From Streptomyces malaysiensis subsp. samsunensis (lineage in GTDB: Bacteria > Actinomycetota > Actinomycetes > Streptomycetales > Streptomycetaceae): 58,331 bases of DNA. The translations under genes and the position numbers were made by a program. Positions 24,084 to 31,481 of this stretch are shown here, one piece after another. Positions within the stretch are counted from its first letter, which is position 1; each line of letters begins with the position of its first letter. The DNA lies in the NCBI RefSeq assembly GCF_024519315.1, contig NZ_JANIIC010000065.1, positions 1 to 58,331 of the forward strand, read 5' to 3'. The notes under the pieces are model-generated. The model saw only the letters and a list, made by a program, of their open reading frames with translations, made no database searches and had not been told where the DNA came from.

Positions 24084-24713
24084 ATGCCCACTGAGCCCAT
24101 GAACGGTCAGCCCCGGAACGGTGAACCCCTCAACCTCGCCGTGGTCATCGGCAGCGTCCGGGAGGGCCGCTTCGGCCCGGTGGTCGCCAAGTGGTTCGCG
24201 GAGCGGGCCGAGGAGTACGGCCGCTTCACGGTGAACCTCGTCGATCTCGCCGACACGCCCCTGCCACTGGCCCTCCCGGCGGTGCCACCCGCCCTCGAAC
24301 CCCGTATGGCCCGTCCCGCCGGGATGGCGGGCCTCACCCGGCGGCTCGAGGAGGCCGACGCGGTGGTCGTGGTGACGCCCGACTACAACCGCAGCTTCCC
24401 CGCCTCCCTGAAGGCCGCGATCGACTGGCACTACACGGAGTGGGAGGCCAAGCCGATCGGCTTCGTCGGCTACAGCGGAGCCAGCGGCGGCCTGCTCGCC
24501 ATCGAGCAGCTCCGCCAGGTCTTCGCCGAGCTCCAGGCGCATACGGTGCGCAACGCCGTGACGTTCCCCCGCTACTACGAGCTCTTCGGCCCGGAGGGCC
24601 GGCTACGGGACCCGGAGGGCCCGAACGGCGCCGCGAAGGCGATGCTCGACGAGTTGCTGTGGTGGGGGGAACTCCTCCACGAGGCGCGCCGCGCCCGGGC
24701 CGAGGCCGCCTGA
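24084..24713 (+). CDS. NADPH-dependent FMN reductase family protein
   Basis: 209 aa. Flavodoxin-like fold: LAVVIGSVREGRFGPVVAKWF with the phosphate-binding GSVREGRFG loop, VVVVTPDYNRSFPASLKAAIDW, and KPIGFVGYSGASGG for flavin stacking. It reduces FMN, quinones or azo compounds with NAD(P)H; the substrate is unassigned. AAGGAGAGG lies about 12 bases before the ATG. Divergent from its probable XRE/MmyB-type regulator. Confidence 0.92.
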   Translation: MPTEPMNGQPRNGEPLNLAVVIGSVREGRFGPVVAKWFAERAEEYGRFTVNLVDLADTPLPLALPAVPPALEPRMARPAGMAGLTRRLEEADAVVVVTPDYNRSFPASLKAAIDWHYTEWEAKPIGFVGYSGASGGLLAIEQLRQVFAELQAHTVRNAVTFPRYYELFGPEGRLRDPEGPNGAAKAMLDELLWWGELLHEARRARAEAA

Positions 24714-24835
24714 GCCGCCGCGGCAGGCTTCGCAGCGCCGGGCGGCCGAGGTGCCGCGGGCCGGCCCCCGGGATCGTCGGCGGAGACGGCTCCTTCCGCC
24801 CGGCGGGTGTGCGGTGGGCGCGGGACCTGGCCGAC

Positions 24836-25525
24836 CTACTCCAGTCCCCGCTTTCCCGGCGCCCAGAACGGCTTGGTGAGCACCGCGCGACGGTCCCAGC
24901 CCGCCTCCCGGACGAGCACCTGCCGCACCTGCTGCACGGTACGGGCTTCCCCGGCCACGTAGGCGATCCCGCCCGGCTCGGGGGCGAGGCGTCGTATCGC
25001 GTCCGGGAGTGAAGTTGCGCCCCTGGTCAGCCAGTCGAGGCGGTCCGAGTGGGGCAGGGGCAGCCGGTCCGCGGCCGTCTCCGTCTCCACGCAGCCGGAG
25101 ACGCGCGCCCCGGTCGGCAGTGCGGTCAGCATCGCGCCGAAGGCGACGGATGCCGTCTCCTCCCCGACGAAGACGTGGTGCGCGGCCTCGGGCCGGAGTG
25201 TGAACGACCCCTCGGGCTTGCCCAGGCGCACCCGCTCGCCGACCTCGACGCTCCTGCCCCACTGTGCTCCCGGTCCCGCTCCGGCGTGGTCCAGCACGCA
25301 CAACTCGACGGCACCGGAGGGGTCGTAGCGCCATACGGAGTACGTGCGACGGGTCAGTCCGGAGCCGACCAGGACGCGCACCTGCTGCCCGGGGCGGACG
25401 GCGAGCCCGGCGAGGGTGTCGCCCTCGATGCGCAGTCGGCGCATACGGGCGGTGATCGGTTCGGCCTCGGTGACGGTGCCACGGAGCATCAGCAGGTCCA
25501 GGACCGGGTCCAGCAGTGTGGGCAT
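24836..25525 (-). CDS. Siderophore-interacting protein (ViuB-like ferric reductase)
   Basis: 229 aa from the ATG at 25525, with GAGGAG seven bases upstream. FAD-binding domain (ITARMRRLRIEGDTLAGLAVRPGQQVRVLV, then RRTYSVWRYDP) and an NAD(P)H domain (HHVFVGEETASVAFGAML, VAGEARTVQQVRQVLV). Members reduce ferric siderophores in the cytoplasm. No transporter or DtxR-type iron box is nearby. Two palindromic boxes 60-105 bases upstream (25586-25629) are the probable control sites. Confidence 0.9.
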   Translation of the reverse strand: MPTLLDPVLDLLMLRGTVTEAEPITARMRRLRIEGDTLAGLAVRPGQQVRVLVGSGLTRRTYSVWRYDPSGAVELCVLDHAGAGPGAQWGRSVEVGERVRLGKPEGSFTLRPEAAHHVFVGEETASVAFGAMLTALPTGARVSGCVETETAADRLPLPHSDRLDWLTRGATSLPDAIRRLAPEPGGIAYVAGEARTVQQVRQVLVREAGWDRRAVLTKPFWAPGKRGLE

Positions 25526-25585
25526 GGGAGTGCTCCTCGGGGAACTCAAAGGCGTGCGGGGGGAGTTGGGCGGTCTCGATCAACC

Positions 25586-25629
25586 CGAACGCGATAGTAC
25601 GCGTTCCTGGGCGGATGCGATAGTTCGCG
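25586..25629. promoter_or_regulatory. Paired GCGATAGT palindromic boxes upstream of the siderophore reductase
   Basis: Box 1 (25586-25605) has perfect 7-bp arms gaacgcg/cgcgttc around atagta. Box 2 (25615-25629) repeats gcgatagt followed by cgcg. The octamer recurs 27 bp later. They look like a tandem operator for a dimeric repressor, perhaps of PadR type, whose gene is not in the window. Confidence 0.5.
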
Positions 25630-25705
25630 ACTTTGCGGGGTTGTGGTAGCCCATGACGATCACCGTCACCGCTGCGGCGACCAGCACTGACGGCCGGGCG
25701 CCGGG

Positions 25706-26452
25706 TCAGCGGGGGCGGCGGGCGACGGTGATGATCTCCGGGCTGGTGTCCGTCAGCGGCCCGCGGTCCCAGTCCCCGAACTGCTCGGCCACGACCAGCC
25801 CCGCCTCGTCCAGGAGCTCCGCCAGCGCGTCCGGGCCGAGAAACCGCAGCGTGCTGCGGCTCAGCAGGGGCCGCTCCCAGCCCCCGCCGGTGTAGGTGTG
25901 CGTGGCGGAGACGAGATCGCCGCGCACCGGCGTCTCCACCTCGCACACGCAGCGCACCACGGTCCCCGCGGAGTCCACCACCTCGCCCGAGTACCGCGTG
26001 TTCCAGTCCTCCCACTCCCGCACCAGCGGATTGCGGGTCTCGAACACGAAGCGGCCGTCGTCGGTCAGCGCCGTGGCGACCGCGGCCAGCGCACCGCGCA
26101 ACTCATCGTCGCCGAGAAGCCCCTGGAAGGCGTGGCCGGTCATCACCACCAGCTGGAACTCACGGTCCCACCCCGGCGCCGAGAGCAGGTCACCGAGCAC
26201 CCACTCCACATCCGGGCACTCCCGCGCCACCTCCAGCATCCCCGCCCCGGGGTCCAGTCCGCACAGCCGCCCCGTGTGCCCGTCCTCCCACGCCCTGCGC
26301 AACAGCGCGCCCGTTCCGCACCCCACGTCCAGGACGGAGCGGGCGGACATCACCAGGGGCAGGTAGAACGCGAAGTCGCCGCGCTCGTCCCAGGGGCAGA
26401 ACAGGTCGTAGAGCGCGGCCAGCCGGCGATCGGAGAACTGCGTGTCCACCAT
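25706..26452 (-). CDS. Class I SAM-dependent methyltransferase
   Basis: 248 aa from MVDTQFSDRRLAALYDLFCPW. Motif I VLDVGCGTGALLRRA, acidic motif LCGLDPGAGMLEVAREC, motif post-I VEWVLGDLLS, then MTGHAFQGLLGDDELRGALAAVATALTDDGRFVFETRNP. The C-terminal half has the beta-strand insert usual in small-molecule methyltransferases. Substrate unknown. The start is chosen at the family-typical MVDTQFSD; the ribosome site is weak. Divergent from the DUF4186 gene. Confidence 0.88.
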   Translation of the reverse strand: MVDTQFSDRRLAALYDLFCPWDERGDFAFYLPLVMSARSVLDVGCGTGALLRRAWEDGHTGRLCGLDPGAGMLEVARECPDVEWVLGDLLSAPGWDREFQLVVMTGHAFQGLLGDDELRGALAAVATALTDDGRFVFETRNPLVREWEDWNTRYSGEVVDSAGTVVRCVCEVETPVRGDLVSATHTYTGGGWERPLLSRSTLRFLGPDALAELLDEAGLVVAEQFGDWDRGPLTDTSPEIITVARRPR

Positions 26453-26567
26453 GGCCGTCACGGTGCCTCTGGTCCCACCGGCCCGCAAGGCCGGGCACCG
26501 GCCAATGGTGGCGCGGGCCCGTCGTCATAGGATCGAAGGGGGCTTCTGCCGTCTCCGGGAGCTTTTG

Positions 26568-26945
26568 ATGTCCGACTCGCTCGACCAGCGGCTGGCCGCC
26601 ATCGCGCGCCACCCGTTCCGCGCGAAGTTCCATCTGCGCGGTCGTGACCTGGCCACGGCCGAGCTGAGCGGTCCGTCGACGATGCGCTGGTACGCGTACG
26701 ACGTGATCGCCAAGCGGCTGGCTCCCGCCGAGCCCCGAAAAGACGGCAAGCAGACGCCTTACCGCGGCCACCCCGTCTTCGTCGCCCAGCATGCCACTGC
26801 CACCTGCTGCCGTACCTGCGTCGAGCGCTGGCACCAGATCCCCAAGGGGCGGGAGCTGACCCGCGCGGAGCGGACCTATGCGGTGGATGTGATCTGCCGT
26901 TGGATCGAACGCGAGGTGGCGGACGGCGCGCGACCGGGTCCATAA
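26568..26945 (+). CDS. DUF4186 family protein
   Basis: 125 aa. Recognisable pattern: AIARHPFRAKFHLRGRDLATAELSGPSTMRWYAYDVIAKRLAPAEPRKDGKQTPYRGHPVFVAQHATATCCRTCVERWHQIPKGRELT. Conserved H, C and W residues (TCCRTCVERWH) suggest a metal site, but no function is established. GGGAG lies six bases before the ATG. It ends 110 bases before the 13-bp repeat array. Confidence 0.85.
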   Translation: MSDSLDQRLAAIARHPFRAKFHLRGRDLATAELSGPSTMRWYAYDVIAKRLAPAEPRKDGKQTPYRGHPVFVAQHATATCCRTCVERWHQIPKGRELTRAERTYAVDVICRWIEREVADGARPGP

Positions 26946-27054
26946 GTTTTTGCCACTCCCGGAGCCGCGCGATAAACCTCAACGGGCCCGATGGCGTCTT
27001 GATCCACAACGGACGCGCAGCAGTGTGCTCCTGATGGGCCCGGTTTCCCGGCGC

Positions 27055-27125
27055 CTATACGCGGCGTGTATACATGGGGCGCATACCTGCGATGTATACG
27101 TTCGACGTATACATTCCGCGTATAG
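27055..27125 (+). repeat. Six (G/C)(T/C)ATA(C/G) boxes at an exact 13-bp period
   Basis: Hexamers start at 27055 (CTATAC), 27068 (GTATAC), 27081 (GCATAC), 27094 (GTATAC), 27107 (GTATAC) and 27120 (GTATAG): five intervals of exactly 13 bp. The seven bases between boxes vary. Within the array, 27092-27114 is a perfect 10-bp inverted repeat around three bases, and the outermost segments (27055-27064, 27116-27125) are also exact inverted complements. It ends 42 bases before the TPR gene start, so it is most likely a cooperative operator. The last box (TATAGAT) could overlap a -10 element. Confidence 0.85.
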
Positions 27126-27167
27126 ATGCGGTCGCGCGCTCCTGGGACAACAGACGGAAAGGCATCC

Positions 27168-28214
27168 ATGTACGGCAAGGCATTCGCACCTGAGTACCAG
27201 GGCTCCCTCACCACCCTGTCCGTGAACTCCTCGCTGGCCGACGTACTGGCGGCTGGCACCAAGCAGTTGCGGGCGGCCGAGCGGGGCGGCTCCCCGGGCG
27301 AGGCGGCCCGTGCGGGGCTCGCGGTCGCCGAGGCGTACCGGAGGCTGGGGCAGGTGGACGAGGCCGACCGCGAGTGGAAGGCCAGCTACCGCGCGGCCCG
27401 TGCGGCGGGTGACGTCGGAGCGATGGCGTGGGCGCTGTGGAGCGGAGGCACGCTCGCCCGGCAGCGTGGCGCGCTGGCGCTGGCGTGGCGGCTGCTCGGA
27501 CTCGCGGCCGACCTCGGCGAACGCGGCGGGGACATCGTCGTCCGTGGCTACTCGCTGGCCGGGATGGCCGAGACCGGCCGCATCCAGGGCGACTACGAGG
27601 CCGTGGGCGAACTGCACGAGCGGCTCCTCGCCGAGGCGCGGAAGCGCGGCGAGGCACGGCACACCGTATGGGCGCTGGAGGGCATCGCCCAGATGCATCG
27701 CAACACCGGGTCGTACGACTCGGCCCACGCGATGTTCCAGGAGGCCGCGGAGATAGCCGCCAAGGCCGACGACCAGCGCGGACACGCATGGGCGCTGCGG
27801 GGCATGGCCGACATCGTCTCCGTACGCGACGGGGACGTGGAGCGCGCGCTGGAACTGCTCTCCGAGGCCGAACTGACCTGTCGTGAGATGAACTTGGTGA
27901 GCGCGCTGGCCTACAACCACAAGATGCGCGGCAATGTGCTCTACCGCGCGGGCCGTTACGAGGCGGCCCGCGCGATGTACGAGCAGGCGCTGGAAGAGTT
28001 CCGCGACATGAGTGAGCCGCGCGGCGAGGGGCTCGCCCGCCTCGGGCTCATCAAGTCCCTGGCGCGGCTGGGCCGCGACCGTGCCCGTACCGCCGAGGAC
28101 CTGTCCGAACTGGCCGGTGAGCTGGAGCGGATCGGGCTGCGGCACGCCTGCCGGATGGTGGACCGTGCCCGGGAGGAGTTCGGTCTCACGGAGGTCATGG
28201 AGGTGGCGCTGTGA
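27168..28214 (+). CDS. TPR-repeat protein coupled to a polyprenyl synthase
   Basis: 348 aa. Nearly the whole chain is tetratricopeptide-like helical pairs of ~40 residues with alanine and tyrosine signatures (AGLAVAEAYRRLGQVDEADREWKASYRAARAAGD, GDYEAVGELHERLLAEARKRGEARHTVWALEGIAQM, NVLYRAGRYEAARAMYEQALEEFRDM). No DNA-binding, enzymatic or secretion motif. GGAAAGG lies five bases before the ATG. The stop overlaps the next gene's GTG as GTGA. The stoichiometric coupling suggests a scaffold or partner of the prenyl synthase. The promoter region carries the 13-bp-period repeats. Confidence 0.85.
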   Translation: MYGKAFAPEYQGSLTTLSVNSSLADVLAAGTKQLRAAERGGSPGEAARAGLAVAEAYRRLGQVDEADREWKASYRAARAAGDVGAMAWALWSGGTLARQRGALALAWRLLGLAADLGERGGDIVVRGYSLAGMAETGRIQGDYEAVGELHERLLAEARKRGEARHTVWALEGIAQMHRNTGSYDSAHAMFQEAAEIAAKADDQRGHAWALRGMADIVSVRDGDVERALELLSEAELTCREMNLVSALAYNHKMRGNVLYRAGRYEAARAMYEQALEEFRDMSEPRGEGLARLGLIKSLARLGRDRARTAEDLSELAGELERIGLRHACRMVDRAREEFGLTEVMEVAL

Positions 28215-29293
28215 CAACGGCGTTCCCCGTGCTCCTCGGGGCGGACGAGACCACCGCGACCGCGGGCGAAATCCTGGGCCGCTGCCGGGAGTTGGTGCGC
28301 CCGACGCTGGTCGGGACGGTCGGGCGGCTGCACCCCTGGGTGGCCGAGATGGCCGCGTACTCCTTCGGCTGGTGCGATGTGGGCGGCACGCCCGCCGAGG
28401 GAGCGGGCGGCAAGGGGATACGGCAGGCCCTGTCCGTGCTGTGCGCGGAGGCGGCCGGGGCATCCGGTGAGGCGGCGGTCGCCGGTGCGGTGGCGGTGGA
28501 GCTGGTGCACACCTTCTCGCTGCTGCACGACGACATCATGGACGGCGACCAGACCCGCCGCACCCGCCCCACCGTGTGGAAGGCATACGGGACCGGCCCG
28601 GCCGTACTCGCCGGTGACGCCCTGTTCGCGCTGGCCGTGGAGGCGCTGGCCGCCGTGGACGGTGCCGGAGCGGCGGCCGCGGTGCGGCGCCTGAGCGCGG
28701 CACTGGGCGACCTCGTCCGCGGTCAGGCGGACGACCTGCTCTTCGAGTCGCGCCCCTGGACCGGGCCCACGGCGGTGGGGCCGGCGGAGTACCGCACGAT
28801 GGTCGAGCACAAGACCGGCGCGCTGCTCGGCTGCGCCGCCGCCCTGGGTGCCGAACTCGCCGGGGCGCCGGAGAGCACCGTGGCCGCCCTGGACCGGGCC
28901 GGACGGCACATGGGCGTGGCGTTCCAGGTGGTGGACGATCTGCTGGGCATCTGGGGCGACCCCGCGGTCACGGGCAAACCCGTCCACCGCGATCTGCGGC
29001 AGCGCAAGAAGACCTTCCCCGTGCTCGCCGCGCTGGGCGCCCGCGGCCCCGGCGCCCCGGCCGCCGAGCGGCTGGCCACGCTCCTGGAGGAGTTCCCGGA
29101 CACCCCGGACGACGCCACCACACGCCGAGCTGCCGCTCTGATCGAGCAGGCCGGTGGCCGCTCCGCGGCCCTGGCGGAGGCCGACCGCCACATCGCCGCC
29201 GTGGAGACATGCCTGGCGAGTCTGCCGCTGGCGCCCCGGGCGGGCGCGGAGCTGCGCACACTGCTGGGCTTCCTCGCCCGGCGCGACATCTGA
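28211..29293 (+). CDS. Trans-polyprenyl diphosphate synthase
   Basis: 360 aa, GTG start within GTGA. Both aspartate-rich motifs are intact: first LLHDDIMDGDQTRR (DDxxD) and second FQVVDDLLGIWGD (DDxxD), with GKGIRQAL near the N-terminus and GKPVHRDLRQRKKTFPVL near the end. It condenses isopentenyl diphosphate with an allylic diphosphate; small residues upstream of the first motif (VELVHTFSLLHDD) do not let me set chain length reliably, though GGPP range is likely. No terpene cyclase, carotenoid or encapsulin gene is adjacent, so the product's fate is unknown. Confidence 0.93.
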   Translation: MTTAFPVLLGADETTATAGEILGRCRELVRPTLVGTVGRLHPWVAEMAAYSFGWCDVGGTPAEGAGGKGIRQALSVLCAEAAGASGEAAVAGAVAVELVHTFSLLHDDIMDGDQTRRTRPTVWKAYGTGPAVLAGDALFALAVEALAAVDGAGAAAAVRRLSAALGDLVRGQADDLLFESRPWTGPTAVGPAEYRTMVEHKTGALLGCAAALGAELAGAPESTVAALDRAGRHMGVAFQVVDDLLGIWGDPAVTGKPVHRDLRQRKKTFPVLAALGARGPGAPAAERLATLLEEFPDTPDDATTRRAAALIEQAGGRSAALAEADRHIAAVETCLASLPLAPRAGAELRTLLGFLARRDI

Positions 29294-29409
29294 CCCCGCT
29301 CGATCCGCTCCTGGAGCCGGTCGAACGTGGCCTCGTCGGTGTTCATGGCGTCGGAGCCGTCGAGGTGCTGGGAGGTCGGGAAGCGGACATCGGTGATCTC
29401 GGTATCGAC
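29294..29409 (-). pseudogene. L-fuconate dehydratase N-terminal fragment
   Basis: On the minus strand 29323-29409 reads VDTEITDVRFPTSQHLDGSDAMNTD, matching the start of enolase-superfamily L-fuconate dehydratases (DVRFPTS..LDGSDAMN). The match ends after ~25 residues; no catalytic part follows, and the sequence runs into the 3' end of the prenyl synthase gene. It is therefore a remnant, likely left by a deletion that joined the prenyl synthase operon to a sugar-acid catabolism locus. The FAH gene next to it fits the same lost pathway. Confidence 0.68.
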
Positions 29410-29534
29410 GGCACGAGGGGTCGGCGCGCCCTCCTGAGGGCAGAAGGGCGAGGGAAAGCGAGCAGATGTTTCCGCGAGACGGTGTGGTCCGTAGGGAGGC
29501 CCGACCACAGCGTCACGAGAGGAGAGGGCGACAG

Positions 29535-30470
29535 ATGACACGCATCGTGCGTTTCGCCGATGACACCGGGACCGTCCGGACCGGAGTGGCCGACGACACC
29601 GGCGGGATCCGGGCCTTCCCCGGGGCGCCGCTCATCGCCGAGCTGCTGCGGCTGTCCATGGCGGAGCTGCGGGCCCTGGTGGAGCACACCGCCTCCGGCC
29701 CGGCGGCCGCCCATGAGCGGGACGTCCTGCCGCTGCCGCCGCTGGACGGACTGATGGAGCTGTGGGCGGCGGGGGTGACGTATGAACGCTCACGCGAGGC
29801 CAGGGTGGAGGAGAGCACCGAGCAGTCGGTGTACGAGCGGATCTACGACGCCGAGCGCCCGGAGCTGTTCTTCAAATCGCCGCCCTGGCGCGTGGTGACC
29901 GACGGCGAGCCCATCGCCGTACGGGACGACTCCGAGCTGAACGTCCCCGAGCCCGAGCTGGCGCTGGTCCTCAACCGGCACGGCGAGGCCGTCGGCTATC
30001 TGGTCGCCGACGACGTCAGCTCCCGGTCCATCGAGGGCGAGAACCCGCTCTACCTCCCCCAGGCCAAGATCTACGCCGGAAGCGCCGCCGTGTCCTCCGC
30101 CATCGTGCCCGCCTGGGAGATCGAGGCCCCTGACGCGCTGGAGATCACCATGGCGGTGTGGCGCGACGGCGAGGCGGCCTATCAGGCGGCCACCTCCACG
30201 GCCGCGTTCCACCGCACCCCGCAGGGGCTGGTGGACCACCTGTGGCGCTCCCAGCCCTTCCCCGACGGCGCCGTGCTGTCCACCGGCACCGGCATCGTGC
30301 CCGCACTCGACTTCACGCTGCGCGCCGGGGACGTGGTGGAGATCTCCATCGAGGGGGTCGGCACCCTGCGCAACCCGGTACGGGCCCATCAGGCCGAACT
30401 GGACTGGCTGGTGCGGGCCATCGCCGAGCCGCTGACGCGCTGTGCCCACCGCAGCCGCTTCCCGGAGTGA
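29535..30470 (+). CDS. Fumarylacetoacetate-hydrolase family protein
   Basis: 311 aa. FAH-fold signatures: ELFFKSPPWRVV, metal-binding acidic residues in NVPEPELALVLN, GYLVADDVSSRSIEGENPLYLPQAKIYAGSAA, and GTGIVPALDFTLRAGDVVEISIEGVGTLRNPV. Relatives cleave or hydrate 2-keto-3-deoxy sugar acids; those close to L-fuconate dehydratase genes act in L-fucose or L-rhamnose breakdown. The adjacent dehydratase remnant supports that origin, but the rest of the pathway is absent here. GAGAGGAGAGGG precedes the ATG. Confidence 0.88.
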   Translation: MTRIVRFADDTGTVRTGVADDTGGIRAFPGAPLIAELLRLSMAELRALVEHTASGPAAAHERDVLPLPPLDGLMELWAAGVTYERSREARVEESTEQSVYERIYDAERPELFFKSPPWRVVTDGEPIAVRDDSELNVPEPELALVLNRHGEAVGYLVADDVSSRSIEGENPLYLPQAKIYAGSAAVSSAIVPAWEIEAPDALEITMAVWRDGEAAYQAATSTAAFHRTPQGLVDHLWRSQPFPDGAVLSTGTGIVPALDFTLRAGDVVEISIEGVGTLRNPVRAHQAELDWLVRAIAEPLTRCAHRSRFPE

Positions 30471-30530
30471 TCCGGGCCCGTGACGGCCATCAGCGCACCG
30501 GTGCTCCGCCGCGGACGCCCCGGCCCGCGG

Positions 30531-30658
30531 CGTCCGTGAAACCCACGGCGTTCCGTGACACCCGCGGCTTTCGGTGAAACCCACGGCGTACCGGCGAAGC
30601 CCACAGGGTTCCGGCCAAGCCCCTGAGCGTCCCGGCGAAGCCCCTCAGCGTTCCAGGG
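30531..30658. repeat. Degenerate 18-21 bp tandem repeats
   Basis: About six and a half imperfect units of the form CGTTCCGGTGAAACCCACGG start at 30531, 30549, 30568, 30587, 30608, 30627 and 30648. They fill most of the 174-base gap and reach into the 3' end of the L,D-transpeptidase gene. Confidence 0.65.
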
Positions 30659-31277
30659 AAGCCGCGTCGCCCATGACGACGACGGGCCGGTGGTCGGGGT
30701 CCAGCGCCCGGAGCAGCTCCTTCATGGCGTCCGCCCCGAGGCTCACACAGCCGCGTGTGGGGCCGCCGTGGTCGATATGCAGCCAGATGCCGCCGCCGCG
30801 CTCCGGGCCGAGGGGGCGGGTCCGGTCCAGGGGCGAGGTGCCGGGCCGGCGGTTGTAGTCGATGGCGACCACATAGTCGAACGAGCCGGCCAGGGGCTCG
30901 CCCGCGAAGCCCGTGCCGCCCACGCTGAAGTCGGCCGACCAGTCGTAGGGCAGCCGGGTGCCGGGGTCGGGGAGCCGTCCGCCGGCGTCCGTGAGGGTGT
31001 AGACGCCGATGGGGGAGCGCAGATCGCCTTCCCGGTGGTGGCCGGTCCAGCCGTTGAGCGCGTTGTGTGCCGGCCGGCTCGGCCCGGCCCGCCAGCCGGC
31101 CCCGGTGTGCTCGTACAGGACCGCCGTGGACACCGGCGCGTTCCGGTCGCGGCCCGCCACCACCAGGACCTGCCGGGACCGGCGCGGCACCTCGCCCCAG
31201 GTCCTGGGCCCCAGCCCCGGGAGTGGCGCCGCCGGGGCGGCCGGACGCGGTGTGCCGCGTGGTGTGCGCATGGTCAT
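30645..31277 (-). CDS. YkuD-type L,D-transpeptidase, no visible signal peptide
   Basis: 210 aa from the ATG at 31277; the frame continues upstream to a possible TTG at 31322. Catalytic signature HIDHGGPTRGCVSLGADAMKELL contains the conserved His, Gly and nucleophilic Cys, with R instead of the usual H in T(H/R)GC. SPIGVYTL, LPGLGPRTWGEVPRR and SFDYVVAIDYNRRPG are typical of Streptomyces secreted L,D-transpeptidase-like proteins. Those have an export signal, but none is visible here, so the 5' end may have been replaced or lost. It would cross-link peptidoglycan if exported. Confidence 0.8.
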   Translation of the reverse strand: MTMRTPRGTPRPAAPAAPLPGLGPRTWGEVPRRSRQVLVVAGRDRNAPVSTAVLYEHTGAGWRAGPSRPAHNALNGWTGHHREGDLRSPIGVYTLTDAGGRLPDPGTRLPYDWSADFSVGGTGFAGEPLAGSFDYVVAIDYNRRPGTSPLDRTRPLGPERGGGIWLHIDHGGPTRGCVSLGADAMKELLRALDPDHRPVVVMGDAASLER

Positions 31278-31444
31278 GGGCCCGTCCCCGGCCGACGCGG
31301 AAGGGAACTCGTCAGGGTCCAAGTGTCCCGCGACGGCTCGGACGATGTCGTCGTTGGCGCCTGCCGTGGCGAACAGCCGCTGACCTGCGATATCACCGCC
31401 ATAACAACGATGAGTCCGCCCCCTATGTCCACCTCCACCACCTG

Positions 31445-31460
31445 TGGAACGCTTGCTCGA
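31445..31460 (+). promoter_or_regulatory. SOS-box-like LexA site before alkB
   Basis: tGGAACgcttGCTCGA matches 10 of 12 positions of the actinobacterial SOS box TCGAAC-N4-GTTCGA and lies 21 bases before the AlkB start. Confidence 0.4.
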
Positions 31461-31481
31461 TTACGCGGGTACGCTGCCCAT

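Noticed and set aside
27055..27125. CRISPR-like array
   Set aside because: Repeats are six bases at 13-bp spacing; far too short for CRISPR repeats and spacers, and no cas genes nearby.
28211..29293. Family 2 encapsulin cargo polyprenyl transferase
   Set aside because: The protein lacks a long disordered N-terminal targeting segment and no encapsulin gene is in the window.
31447..31475. TTGCTC...TACGCT promoter for alkB
   Set aside because: Spacing is only 11 bases; the sequence fits an SOS-like box better.
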